This document shows positions 24,502 through 36,480 of a stretch of 64,000 nucleotides of DNA, in pieces. Numbering within the stretch: position 1 is the stretch's first letter; each line of letters starts with the position of its first letter. Under the pieces are notes generated by a model. That model was not told the DNA's origin and ran no database searches. It saw nothing but the letters and a program-made list of their open reading frames with translations. A program made the translations under genes and the position numbers. The DNA comes from Sclerodactyla briareus. Its lineage: Eukaryota > Echinodermata > Holothuroidea > Dendrochirotida > Sclerodactylidae. The stretch is from positions 124,001 through 188,000 of the forward strand of contig JAODTK010004420.1 of NCBI GenBank assembly GCA_026419785.1. Direction: 5' to 3'.

Positions 24502-24689
24502 GTCATCATGGATGAAGCTGAGGCTGACAAAAGTCAAATGATGAAAAGGTCTATAAATACTGCTTGTTCCTGATTAGCTAAAGTCAGCGTGTTTGGGTCA
24601 TAAAAATGGGAATCATGAATTGTTGATGGTGGATGTCGTGGAAAGTTTGTGACAATTTTATAATGCTGGCCAATCTGTCTCGGCTTGCA

Positions 24690-25070
24690 AACACGATACC
24701 TTGCCTTGACGTGAATGAATGAAGCTCATACTTGATTTGTGTTTTCCTTCCCAGGAAGAAGTACTTGACCCTATTTTCATGTGAATCCATATGAGGGTTC
24801 AATAGAGGTCAAGACCGGTAAATCCCTATAACGATAGGACTTAATGCTTCAAATCGAGACGAAGTTAGGCTTTATGTACGTTTCCAGGGAAATGTACCCT
24901 CCCCTGCTTTCCGGGGACCGTGATCTATTTTGCTGAAATGGGAAATTTGTTATTTTACCTGGTAATGGGGTAGCATGATGAGTACATGGTTTCTAATGGT
25001 TTAGGGTCGGGTCAAGGTCAGCATATGTTAACAGAGATGGCAGATTTTTTCAACACATGTCCATAATATA
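24690..25070 (-). repeat. minus-strand fragments of the ~155-bp core repeat
   Basis: Phrases such as TGAAGCTCATACTTGAT (24720) and CATGATGAGTACATGG (24973) are the reverse strand of the core repeat at 16730-17480. They are degraded and in a single array. Confidence 0.5.
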
Positions 25071-25605
25071 CCGGTTACGAAAGCTCTGACCGAATATTGT
25101 AATTCAATCACTCACTGATATTCGTATATAAAGAGAATAAACGACACATAGTGTGCCAAATTTCTTGTGAGATTTGCAATTCTATCTAAACTCTGCATAC
25201 ACATGGACCAGCACCTTGGAGGTCTGGACTTACACAATCATCCGGTCTCTTTTCTCTTAAAGCTGAGTGACGCCTTGTACTTTCTCTAACCAGTGCCCGT
25301 TGCAACATGTGCCTCTTCTATTTAAAGTTCCCAGCAGGTGCCCATCACGTAGTATGTTAACAAAAATTAGACTCAATTCTCGTGCACTACCACAAAGAAC
25401 CTTATTATATTGACGTTTCGACGTCTTCTCTTCACGGTGTCCTTCTCAGCATGACCCACCTCTTCTCCAAGTAATGGCGCTGTTTGTAGGCATCTTATCT
25501 CTGTTGTAGCAGTTCCCTCGTCCCGATCTCTTCCAATCGCCTCCCTAACCAGCCTTGCTCTCCTGTTTTCTATCCCCTACTACACGTTTGTATTCGTCCA
25601 ATCTA

Positions 25606-25797
25606 TCAGTTGGTTTGTTCGAGTGCAATGATCTTGACTGCTGACATCTTGAATGAGTTTGCCAATCTGATCTGCCTCTCGTCTGCTCTAGAATCCTTTT
25701 TCACGTGGGATGCTGTCACTGCTTTTCTTTCTGATGCTCTGATAGCCTGCTCCATGTGCCTTCTCCTCTCCCTATGTTGGTTATCTCGAATGGCAAT
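25606..25797 (-). pseudogene. open minus-strand frame, possibly a retroelement remnant
   Basis: Read on the minus strand from 25797, 63 codons are open without an ATG at the start, rich in charged residues (for example HRERRRHMEQAIRASERKAV), then stop at 25606. The next frame continues protein-like text (DRLDEYKRVVGDRKQESKAG), so a frameshift near the stop is possible. Downstream text on this strand (AGACGTCGAAACGTCAATAT) recalls the 3' regions of invertebrate retroelements, but no catalytic motif is present. A decayed element or an exon are both possible. Confidence 0.18.
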
Positions 25798-26967
25798 GAA
25801 AAAAAAAAACTAGAGAGGAAACGGCTATAGGAACCTTGTCCCGTTGTGCACAAGGGAACTTAACCCCGCATTAATTTCAACATCAACTCACCAACCAAAT
25901 AATAACTTGCCCAACACCGAAGCACACCATTAAGTGACGCCCAGCAAAGAAATCACTCTTCCCCCAAACGAAACGTCACAAATGGGAAGCCCTTTTTCGC
26001 TCTCGCACTTTATCTCTAACCAGTCCTTTAGACAAACTATCGTCCTGTCGTTACTCGACCGTCAACATGAAAAGATACTGAAAATCGCATTTTCAGTATC
26101 GACTTCAACCTACATATCGCTATGGTAATCGTGTTCTTAAAACGCCTTGCGAGTCACTCCCTTAGTCCTTAGTCCCTCCCTCAACAACACTGCCTCCACA
26201 TCCTCAACGATCTATCAACCTTCTGACTGACGTCCTCTACCCTATCACTAGGTAAACAATACGCTTCGCTTCCGCTCATCCCTCCTGATCATATCCCGTC
26301 TACTAACACGACAATCACCTCAACTAGTAGGCACTTACCCCCAACTTTCCCCTTCGCCCCACAACCTTACGCTTTACCCCCAGGGCAACGCCCACCTTGT
26401 CGTTCGAGCACATACCTGTCTTGCTCACCCCTTCCTCGCTCGCCACAACTGACCATTCTGAAATGTCGTCCTCCACATGCGATGGCGCTGGTGGAATTAG
26501 CAATTGCAATCCTGCGATCCCCGCCCCCCACTTTTGCGAGCCCCCCTCCCACATTTGGGACCCCCACACAAACTGTTATAATGGTGATCTACCACAAATT
26601 CTCGAATTCATATGTACTGCATTTGGGGTTAAATTGGAGTGACGCCTTTGCTATCTATTCCGTTTACCTATTATCCCATTCCCGATGATAGATCCTACCC
26701 GACCAAAGCCCGACACCACAAACTATTCTCAATTATGATTTTGTGTTAGCATTTCCACCACCAGTTATGCTTAACTGCTATTGTTTTCTGGTCAGTCACT
26801 GAACAATCAGACTACACTGACCAACAGCTGACTACCTTAGTCTGCATCGGCCAACAACTTTTTCATGACATGATAACAACGTGGATTCGTCGCTTATACC
26901 TCGGAATCCTGGTAAGGAACCCACAACATTTACTGTGTAACAAATCTGGAGAACAAAACTCCTCCGG

Positions 26968-27144
26968 TTACTTTACGTGTGTCGCAACTTCGCAAGTGTC
27001 CATTTTGCGGTTATTTTTAACCCGCACAGTAATTTCTTCACGCCGAAGTACTGACTGCATCACTGTTGTCGCGCTCTTGAAATCGCTCTCAAATTCGTGC
27101 ATGAATTGCGAGATCGCTTCGAGATTTTGTGACGAAGATGGAAT
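26968..27144 (-). CDS. exon-like minus-strand frame, unidentified
   Basis: A 58-codon frame runs from just after a TAG acceptor-like site (27147-27145) to a TAA at 26968. Its composition looks protein-like and helical (for example SQNLEAISQFMHEFESDF and MQSVLRREEITVRV). There is no polyadenylation signal close after the stop and the upstream pyrimidine tract is weak. A perfect 8-bp hairpin, AGAAAACG with CGTTTTCT, lies just upstream (27185-27203 on the minus strand). I do not recognise a family; it may be chance. Confidence 0.15.
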   Translation of the reverse strand: MPSSSQNLEAISQFMHEFESDFKSATTVMQSVLRREEITVRVKNNRKMDTCEVATHVK

Positions 27145-27249
27145 CTATCCGGCAGTAAGGTGTTCTCAAGGGGCACACGCCGAAGAAAACGCAACGTTTT
27201 CTCTTAGAACACTTGGGGGATCCCCACACTCAACGAGGCCCCCCCTCAA

Positions 27250-28430
27250 TTAGTACAAAGGATGAATCTCTTTGCTTGGCCTTCGTTGCAGTACTAAACA
27301 TGCCTTAAACTGAACTTACGACAAAGCTCAGGTGCGATGCGGATATAGTGAAAGCTTCAGATTCCTGAGAAACTAATGAGCGTGAACGAAATCAATCGTC
27401 AGCTTCCTTTGATAAAGAACGTATCCGTCCATTCTCGGGGAGAGCCTATGTGACTAATTATTCAGAGTTTGTTGAATGTAGAAGTTCAGCAGTAGCGGGA
27501 GCTTTACTGAACTGACATGGTCCCCAAATGCAGCGGTGAACGGTCCATTTTCAATACTTCATGTGAATTAGGAATCACATGAGAATTACGATGCTCCAAA
27601 GAGGCTAGTAAACCCAGTATCCCGCTAGTTGAAAGTGACGGAAAAAGTGACCATCACGCATGGAATACGGAAAAAATACAGACTTTCAAACCCGTGATGA
27701 TTACCCAAGTAGGGCTTGCCGATTGTCAATTATGTAATCTGTAGATTTGTCTTGATCCACGTTATTCACCTATGAAACTAATTTTATTCTTAACGCAAAG
27801 GAGCAGTATGTGCAGAATTTTCCTCTGTCAACGTACTGTACTAGCTAGATCGAGTGTATCACCCAGACTGATAATCCCTGATATCCTTTTGGTTCTGTTT
27901 CGCGATTCTAAATTCCGGCAGAGAATTGAAGACAAATTTAGCTGGTACTCGATTTTTTATTAATTGCCCGATTCTTTTTTACATTATTGCGCGAATTGCT
28001 GTTCAACTGCCCAAACTACAGTCAATGGGAGGCGGCATTTGGTCACATACATCGAAACTCCCTCGAAAATGTGCAAGTCGATTGAGATGTGTTTACTCAC
28101 AGTGTATATAGTCCTTGGGATTGGATCCCGAAGCAAAGAATTCCCCATGGTTTTATTTTATATTCCTATTGCCACCTGAACCGAGTCGCTTAATTTTAAC
28201 TGACCTATGACTATCACTGGCTCGTTGTTAGGAGATCTTGTTCAATGTTTGTATAATCGTTGCCAGCGACAGTGTGAACTATATTACGTCATATGTTTTG
28301 TTTCCCGGACCTTCTATTTGGCTGCCGAAGTCTTATTATTATCACTTTTGGCGATGGATGTGAATAAACAGCACTCCGACAATACGTTCTGGAAGGGGAA
28401 TGTGTAGTTCCTGCAGTACCCTAATGCTCA
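27250..28430. other. spacer end, no gene recognised
   Basis: Several plus-strand frames of 60-70 codons overlap here (27772-28407) but none shows a family motif or a splice pair. Unit B similarity begins at about 28430. Confidence 0.4.
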
Positions 28431-29805
28431 GACGAGAGCCGACCTTCACCTCTGCATAAGTCTGTCAATACGTTACCCGTACGTAACTTGGTACACAAAA
28501 TTGTATTAGGCTATTGTGTTTCTACCATAACGCTGTTTTCGTATGGGCCGCGCATAATTGCACATGCGGCATGTCTTGAACGCGAATTGTCCAGTCAAAT
28601 CCATTCCTAAAATCTTCTAGCTTTTACCGGACAAGCGGCAGCTTTTCTCAACCTCCTTCAACCCTTTGTTCCAAGGGCAAAACCACCGTGGTGGAGGTCG
28701 GGATAAGAGGGGGTCCCCAGCATGAATGAAGTCTTCCATGTACAACGTCTTTTACCCATACTTATTGCCCTCGCGCTGCTTGAACCCCCAGCTTTTCAAC
28801 AAGACCTCACTTTTTCGAGACTGTTTTGCCAGCCAAAGCTTGGAGGTCCAATGTAGTCTCCTATTGGCTGAGTGACCCTTATATTGTGCTAGTCCTCTGT
28901 ATACTCAGTGATCTGTCAATTTACACATCAGCCCGTGGATGCTCAGGAGAGATGCCTGATTGGTAACTGCTTCGAGCATGACTGTCTGTTCGAGTCTGTT
29001 CTGTGTCAATTGTCCACTCTGTGGTAGGTAAAATGACCAGATCAATTGATGACCACCTGTGTGGAGGTGGGGGAGGTGTTTCTACATTACCAGGTAGAGA
29101 TGCGTTATCCATACAGAAGTCTGCGTCTATGACTTATCTATCGCAATAACTAGTAATAATGTAATATGTAGCGGTCGATAGTTCGGTCGATATGTCGATA
29201 GTCCTGAAGAATAAGCCTTTTCACGGCTATTAGTATAAACATGCTCACCATGATCGTGATCGGTGTGCGGAGGGGGGGGGGGGGGATTCTGTAAAGTTTT
29301 GAGGTGGGGAGGGTGTTAATTGTTGCTAGAGGGGTTTCGGAAGATTGTTCCGCACACTGTCCGTGCAATGTTGAGCTGCCAGTGTACCCCTATAACCTTT
29401 GACACTATAGAAGCATATTCCCATAGCTGTAGCTGTCCCGGTGGCGCTTTTTGTGGATCATGAAAAAGTAATATCTGAGTCTGCTCCCTTGTCGTACTAT
29501 GAATTGTTTCGATCTCTTGTTTGGCTTAGTACTTGGAAAGCAAACTATTCACCAAGTATGAGTTATGTTGAGTTATGTTGGCTAGCGTTAAACACAAAAC
29601 TCTAGTGTTTACCAGTGTAAAAAGTAAATCTAACGATATTCTGTTTGCCTAAGTACAGTACGATTGAGGGGACATAAGAATTAAACTTATATTCTGTTTC
29701 ATTTTGAGAACTTACTGTTAAGAGATTCATGACAAATATGTGATACTACATGAGTCTCATGTTGGACTCATTTTATGTTCAGGTTTCACCACCTCGCCTG
29801 ACCAA

Positions 29806-30130
29806 ATGAGTCTGATCGGTTAAAACAATGCTACAGAAGAAATCACAGTAACCATGCGCATAGGATACAAATTAAGACTGATTACAAAACACCATAATGC
29901 AGAAAATATACAAAATGTTTGGCAGCAAGATATATGAAGTGGAATCTGATTGTTATTACTACTACGGAATATATTCGTACTGTTGCGGCATAGCCTCTAA
30001 TACGGAATGAGTCGATAATTAATGATAGCTGAGATATAAAGTACTGTTGCTGCATGTGATACAAATATACCAGCAATGTTGCATATTGGCCCTTATACGG
30101 AATGGAGTCCGATCAGTCAATAGTAAATGC
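29806..30130. repeat. minisatellite of about 62 bp, unit B copy
   Basis: Five to six degenerate units (GGAATCTGATT, CAGAAGATATAC, TGTTGCGGCATA) matching the array at 4435-5275. The array is uninterrupted here, which gives the empty site for the SINE of unit A. Confidence 0.75.
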
Positions 30131-30407
30131 TAATCAAATTTATTCACACTCAGCACGTCAACTTTCTAGTTTATTTTATTTGTGTAAATATTTTGCTACT
30201 GTTGTTTTCAAACTGTGTCCAGGTGTCAAATGAAGAAATAACTATGTATTTCAATGGCCATCAGTTGTGAACAATCCATGAATATTAGTACACATCAGTA
30301 CCAACTCATTAATAGTATTTATTAGTTGTAGCTTCAACAGAAGCAGATAAGTTTGTACGGGATCACACTACGTGTACAGTAAATGAGGAGCTGCAATTTA
30401 ATGAAGG

Positions 30408-30434
30408 GGTGGGGGGGGTGGGGGGGGGGTGGGT

Positions 30435-30477
<43 letters not shown>

Positions 30478-30486
30478 GGGGGGGGT

Positions 30487-30523
<37 letters not shown>
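30408..30523. repeat. near-pure poly-G tract of about 115 bases
   Basis: G with only a few T interruptions (at about 30420, 30430, 30434, 30477 and 30486), then AAGTGG. It has no counterpart in unit A at about 5280. If real it is an extreme G-quadruplex-forming tract; an assembly or base-calling artefact is at least as likely. Confidence 0.7.
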
Positions 30524-30524
<1 letters not shown>

Positions 30525-32077
30525 AGTGGCAATGTCGATTCTAGCGATGAAAGCGTGCGGTCAATCGTAACTATTCACAACTGTAGTAATCAGGAGGCGT
30601 TCTCCTAACAGGTGTGGTGATATAATGCTACATATAACCATGGGCTGGGCAAAATAGCTGAGTAAATTTACACTGTCGCGCATGTTCACCGGTACCAGCC
30701 GTGATATCTTGTGAAACTGTCTTCGTTTAATTGCGTCGTCACTAGCTTATTGGAGAGGGCTTGCTTTGTGAGAATAACCGCGTCCATTCCTTCGCATTAA
30801 ACAGAACTCAAGGGTTCATTTCATTGATTTTCCTTTTTGCCGGGTCACTAAAAAAATGCCTAGTTTTTGCCTTCATGTAGGACTGTGCCTAGATAGCTTC
30901 TACATGACCCAAAACCGATAGCATCATCTAATTCAAAGAGGAGGCCATTCTTCGTGCACAAGAGATAAGTTCTCCTCGTCCACATTATTTCTTGCAACAG
31001 TTCCCTATGCTCCCATGTTTTTGTTCATGTAAAGGGTTAAAAAAAGGACTAAGTATCCCAACCTTGTCGGGACCCACTGACTGAAAAACCTAGCCCAGTT
31101 CACTTTCAGTCCCAGTAGGTTCACCGGTATTGCAGATCCTCAGTGAAGTCCAGGGCCTCTTTCCACAAAGAGTTCGCTTGATCGCTTGATCTCACGCTCG
31201 ATTGTATGATAACCTCCTGTACTCATTGAGAGTAAGATCAATTATTACTCTTCGTGGAACGGGCCCGGGTTGCGCACACGGACCTCGCCAAATGAAAATC
31301 CATAATTTGTGTCCTCCGACATCCCCTTCATTATCTAGTTCTCACGTGTGTTGAAATGTGTAGGAGACAGAGGGAAACTACACGAAATAAGTAAAAAAGA
31401 CTGTCAGCATACTTTACAGTACTTTCAGTACATAATACGAAGTGGGTATCAAGAGGGGTTTAACACTGCTCAAAATCAAAAGTCACGCGGAAATCAATAT
31501 CGGCACAAAACAACCTATACTCAGCATCTTCAGACGAAACACGGAGAGAGCCGAACAGCGATTCAGGGAGTTCGTCGGAATGATACCCTACTGCTGTGGT
31601 CGCTGCATATGTTCAATCAGCTGACAAATCCTGTTCAGAATTTCCTGGCGAAGGACTTGACAGGCAGCGTGACACCCTGTACTTATTGCACCCCCTTGGA
31701 TCATCCTTCCCTCCCCAAACAGCGACTGAAACTAAAAATCATTTCCGGTCGTTGGAGATGACGCTGGAGGTCCAAATAGAACAATAGAAACTATGGAATC
31801 TCTCAAGAACCTAAGACACAGTGAATGGTAATACACGCCAAGCTGAGAGTCGGGTCGTCCCAAACACACAGCAGCCCAATGGGATCATGAGCTGCAATTA
31901 CAGTTAATACCTCCACAGCGTGGGCGATCTACAGTGATACGCTGGGCTTACCCCGTGGTTAGCAACAGAGGTGGTCACCACCTGTGTGGGCAGTCCATCG
32001 CCCACGACCCGACCGAAGAAGGTGGCGACCACCAACGCTGATCTCACGGGCACCTGGCTTGCGGACCACTGAGAGAG

Positions 32078-32253
32078 TAGTCTTGCGTTAAGACGATTAT
32101 ATTTTGAATTGTCCTTATCTGTCTATAGAAAAAAAATAAACAGCCCGACTAGCTGAAATACGGACTGGTCGGTGCAGAAGGAAGTTGGTGGCGCACTGCG
32201 GAAATCTCTAAGCAGCGGTTAATCGGGAATATCATCGTCTTAATACAAGACTA
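32078..32253. mobile_element. 176-bp MITE with 26-bp inverted ends and 9-bp target duplication
   Basis: Ends 32078-32103 and 32228-32253 (reverse strand) begin TAGTCTTG and agree at 23 of 26 positions; each end also contains its own palindrome (GTCTT ... AAGAC). The flanks repeat CTGAGAGAG at 32069-32077 and 32254-32262. Unit A shows the empty site: GCGGACTCTAGCGAGA runs directly into AACAATGCTG at about 7131-7155. The 8-9-bp duplication fits hAT, Mutator or Merlin type elements; the ends starting TAG would suit hAT best. Too short to code. Confidence 0.78.
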
Positions 32254-32773
32254 CTGAGAGAGCTGCATGCTGATACCAATCCTCCCAAGTTCCAATGATA
32301 TGCATGTAGCCTCGACAGGGTAGACAAGCATCAAGCGAGGGAACCGTTTAGGTGAACTGGACCGTTCACCCCAGATTGAGCCGATTTGTTCGATGCGGAA
32401 AGGTAGACGACACCTCGGCACCAGCACAGTACCCGCCATGAGGTCACAACAATCGGTCAGGCAAACCAGACCATCCACCCCAGAATGCGTCAGGAGAATT
32501 TGCACGACAAAACTTATGCTCATAATATTGATAATGGAATCTGGTCAATTCCCCATCCTGGCTCCAGATTCGGTAAGGGATGCCAACCTATGAACGGAAG
32601 CCAAAGGAGACCGACCTTGCTACCCATTCCAAAAGGACAAAACAAAGACAACAACAACAACACATTGAACAAAAACGAAATAAAAGCTCAGCACTACTCT
32701 AATGTGTGTCACCCCGACCACTCTCATGGGGGACATCAGATTCGATGAACCTTGTTCCCAAATACATGCTCAA

Positions 32774-33262
32774 ATCATTTTACTTTTAGGCCTCCCGCTC
32801 ACGGAACTGCATAAGTTACAAAACATCCAAAATGCAGCTGCCAGGATAGTCACTAGGACCCCCCAAAGACAACATATCACCCCTGTTCTGTCTGAACTTC
32901 AATGGCTCCCTGTCAATGCTCGCATCTCGTTTAGGATTTTCTTACCATGTATAAGATATTCAAAGGTATCGCTCCTGATTAGTTCCTTTTTGACCTCACC
33001 ACACAATACTGTCCATTCCTTTTACACTACGATCGTCTTCACGAAACCTATACAGTGTCATAAAGGCAAAAACCAGCACTGTGGAAGAGCGTTTTCTTGG
33101 ATAGGTCCTTCTCTGTGGAATGACTCCTTCAAGAGGAAACTAAAGGCCCACCACTATAAACTCTCTCTCTGATTTCTCTCCTCTTGTGTGAAGCGTTTGA
33201 GGCTTTGCATAAAGAGCTATATAAACACCTCTTTATTGTTATTATTATTGATATTATTCGTT
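32774..33262 (+). mobile_element. 5'-truncated non-LTR retrotransposon, 3' end
   Basis: Contains the extreme C-terminal part of a reverse-transcriptase ORF, then a short 3' UTR (TTTGCATAAAGAGCTATATA) and a TTATTG/TTATTA microsatellite tail at 33233-33258, the typical 3' finish of CR1/L2/Jockey-like elements. The junction with unit B lies at ACATGCTCAAATC (about 32765-32775); unit A runs uninterrupted through ACATGCTGGATCAG at about 7577. So the copy landed after the duplication, truncated at its 5' end as target-primed retrotransposition usually leaves it. Confidence 0.8.
32783..33172 (+). pseudogene. C-terminal fragment of non-LTR retrotransposon reverse transcriptase (ORF2)
   Basis: About 130 codons in one frame end at a natural stop. 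Hallmarks of the region after the polymerase domain are clear: LGLPLTELHKLQNIQNAAAR, ITPVLSELQWLPVNARISF, then GRAFSWIGPSLWND and FKRKLKAHHYKL. These match the conserved tail of CR1/L2/Jockey-clade ORF2 proteins, in which the DD catalytic motif lies far upstream and is absent here. The middle (FLPCIRYSKVSLL onward) is decayed. The open frame extends upstream to 32702 only by chance through host sequence. A dead fragment, not a gene. Confidence 0.8.
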
Positions 33263-33930
33263 TTCGCGAGGAAGAACACGGTCATAGTTATATCCCAGTG
33301 GAAGTGGTTTTGGTGGTGTTTCCGCCGCCGTCGAAAACTCCAGCCGTTAGCGCAATAACTCATTCCTGCATTCCTGCCCCCCCTGCCACTCTAGTTTGCA
33401 GGTTTTACACAAAATACAGTCAGTTTTGGGGACAGAAGTTGGTCCCGAAAAAGATGACGGTGATGTCAATTTCACCGGAGGTCAATTTTTTCGGCGATAA
33501 AAAAAACCTCGGAGTTAGTCCGATTTACTTAAACTTGGGGGTGGGGACAAAAGTTAGTCCCGTAAAACATGACGATGATTTCAAGGTCACCCAGAGGTCA
33601 ACTTCGCGTTTTTGCGATTATTCTGACTTCGTCAGATTTAAACAAAACTCAATGGATGTGGACTTGTAGCTAGTCCTGAAAAAACATAAAGGTCTTTTCA
33701 AGGTCACAAGAGGTCGAACGTCCATAATTCCTGCAATTTTTCTCATGTTGTATTGAACAAACTCGGAGAATGTGGACTACAGTTGGTCTTAAACAATAGG
33801 TGTATTTCTAAGTCACTAGTGGTCAAATGGACATACTTCAATGTATTTTCTTTTCTGTCTCTACCACGAATGCAGCAAACGGCCATATCTACGGCGGTTT
33901 ACCCGCTTGCACATGTCTAGTTAATCAGGT
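33263..33930 (+). mobile_element. element with four ~115-bp tandem core units
   Basis: After a head at 33263-33415, four units start near 33417, 33535, 33649 and 33763. Each carries a GTGGGGACAAAAGTTAGTCC-like start and a TTCAAGGTCACAAGAGGTCA-like middle. The tail ends with GGCGGTTTACCCGCTTGCAC and CTAGT. It directly follows the retrotransposon tail and, like it, is missing from unit A, so both may have been gained together or one into the other. Confidence 0.55.
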
Positions 33931-34429
33931 CAAGTTCGTCAGCTTTGACTCATCACCATCATCGATGCAGTTCTGACAAGTGGTGCTCAATACTATAGTT
34001 CCCAAGGCATGAATAAGCTAGACCGTACCCTCGAAAAATTTTCCCAGAGGACAATTCCCACCCGGTGATTACCATCCAAATATATTGCTCAAGGGCAAGA
34101 ATTTGCCTATATTTTCAATTCTGTCATTGCCGCCTAGACGTGCCCACCCCCCGTTTGGTGTTAAGTGTACAGGAATACCTTGGGGCGGGGGTCCGGTTTG
34201 TTTGACCAAACCTGCCTTTGAATTTTACATTGAAGCAGCAGTTCCAACTGACTTGGCACAATCGTTTTCTTATTTTTTTCTATGAATGCTTGAAAGAGGG
34301 TATTTGGAAACTTTGGAAGCGTCCTATGACATGGAGGAGCTGGAATTTCGAGAAACCTTAAGTTTTGGCATATCTACAAGAAAACGGTAGCGACGAATAA
34401 GTAACTAGAAAAAGCCAAACGGCTCAGTT

Positions 34430-35215
34430 TTATTCCTGGGACGGATCCTGATGTGATGTAGTACTCATTATGGGGAACTCATATAAAAAGTATGAACTAC
34501 ATCCATCTTGTTAACAATCTAAGGTAGCCAACGTACCAATTTTTCACTTCATTCATCCACATGCCCCCCCAAGTTGGCCTCAGTCTACATTGAAACGATA
34601 TGGTATTTGTTGTTCTCCCCATGATAAATGGGGGGGGAGGGGGGTGCCATACTAAATGTCAACCTGACTTGGGTCAGACATTCTGGACTTATCGTGTTAA
34701 CAAGATTTCAGACTTTGACCTCCCCTAAACTATGATGACCTTTAACCTGACTTCAAAACAATCGGAATCGTGTACTCAATTTGGGGAACACACTTACCAA
34801 TAATGAGCTTCATTCATCCAGTGGCGTTGAGTTATCGTGTTAACCAGCTAAAAATTGGCCGAATTCTCATTTTTCACAACTATCATTCCCCCCCCCCCCA
34901 AAAAAAAAAAAAAAAAAACCTGACCCCCGATCCACACCAAAAACCAAGAAGGGTTCCACAAGGAGCTGTATATTGATTTTCAACCCCGAAAAAAAATCGG
35001 CCAAGGCATTCTGGATTTAGACTTTTAGACTTTGGACCTCTCTCGACCTCAGATTACCTTTGACCTGCCTCAAAAGAATAGGAACCCATATATCAAGTAT
35101 GAAACTTCATCATATCCATCCAGGTGGGGTCGAGTTATTGGCGTTAACAAGGTTTGGGCCACTCACCCACCACACACATACCACACACTGTCATAACTGC
35201 ATAAGATTCCTCTGA
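34430..35215 (+). mobile_element. truncated copy of the dimeric core-repeat element
   Basis: Same dimeric ~155 + ~155-bp core units as 16560-17570 (for example GATTTCAGACTTTGACCTCC at 34705), ending in a CA-rich stretch (35162-35200) and the tail ACACTGTCATAACTGCATAA. It lacks the head. A C12-A20 run interrupts it at 34889-34918. Confidence 0.55.
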
Positions 35216-35219
35216 CTTA

Positions 35220-35930
35220 GTCATCGGAAATAACAACCGTGCTACATTTGAACAGCTTGAAAAATTGTTCACACTTAGCTTTAATGATGGTTTATGCAGT
35301 TTGTTGGCAGTCGGAGCATGAATGCTTGAGGCTAGATAGGATGTCTAATAAACATGTGTGCCGAATTTTTTCAAGTCAAGTCCCGACCTGCGTTAGAGAG
35401 TTTTCGCGCTAACATAAAAGTTCTCCGTTGGCGGCGGCGCTGGCGGAGGACAAAACCATAAACATCCCAATGTGGGGATATATTAACCAGTGCCATTACT
35501 TTCCCCCACCTCAGTAGTCAGGTGTAAGAACCATGAGGTCGTGTCATTGTCTGTTTTCCCTCCTGCCAGAGATGTACCCACTCCCCTTTTTCCCCAAGAT
35601 TATGAGTATAGCCACATAGTACCCCTTCTATTAATTGTGATATAATAAATATAATAAGTAATATGTGCCATTACTGTACTTCCTCTATGGATCCAGGATC
35701 ACATTTCATTCACTATTTCTGAGAGATGAGTTGGCCAATAGGCCAAAGTTCCTGGCACCTGCCTCATTTGAATGACTGTCTGCCAATCTATTTTTAGTTT
35801 TAGGCTTGCAGAATGAACCATGTCATGGTTACTTTCTGAGAGAGAAAGCTGGCCAACAGCCAAATTTTCCTGTCCGTCGTTGGAATGGCCGCTGTCAATC
35901 TATTTTTTAGTTAGTACGTGTCCACACAGG
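35220..35930. repeat. dispersed repeat beginning CCGTGCTACATTTGAAC, copy in unit B
   Basis: Colinear with 57150-57790 and, for its first part, 53505-53700. Shared landmarks: CCGTGCTACATTTGAAC (35237), CAGTCGGAGCATG (35309), CAGAGATGTACCC (35567), GAGTTGGCCAATAGGCCAAA (35728) and GTCTGCCAATCTATTTTTAG (35778), the last two duplicated again at about 35847-35910. Confidence 0.6.
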
Positions 35931-36009
35931 GTCCAATGGAGTGTCTGACAAATGGATTATTGTGCAAGGTATGCAGTGGTGCCAATAACTGTTTATATGC
36001 AGTAACTTG

Positions 36010-36480
36010 AGTACAACCTCACACACGAGTACCTAATTTTCGTTTTGATTCGTCTTAAGAAGGTAAATCCAGTCATCACAGAAATCAAAATGATCCAAAA
36101 GATGTCAAGTAGGTCATCAATGATTTCACACCTAGACAACTTTTCCCACTCTGGCTGCCCTCCCTCCTAATCATTTGCGAATTATCGATTAAATTGCCTT
36201 TTACCCTATTGAACCTTTTCCCATTCCGAATATTTCGTTTCATGCCACAACTATTTCTATCAACATACCAAACATCTTTCCTACAATAATGAATTCAATA
36301 GGGATCATTTTCACCATACCTGCATACCTACATGTTCAATTCGAACTTCAGCGCTACTTGCGTTCTCATAGATGTCCTCGGCACACAATTTCACAGATCT
36401 GCACACATATACACACACACCCATACATACAATGCATCATTGCATAGAATTCCCTTTTTCCTTTTGCCTCGGCAAGGAAT
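36010..36480 (+). repeat. dispersed repeat with GATGTCCTCNGCAC ... CA-microsatellite end, copy 1
   Basis: Matches 56200-56740 and 62300-62815. Landmarks: CAGTCATCACAGAAA (36071), AGGTCATCAATG (36112), ACATGTTCAATT (36331), GATGTCCTCGGCACA (36371), then a CA run and TTCCTTTTGCCTCGGCAAGG (36458), a short hairpin. The triplet of copies suggests a mobile or segmentally spread repeat. Confidence 0.6.
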
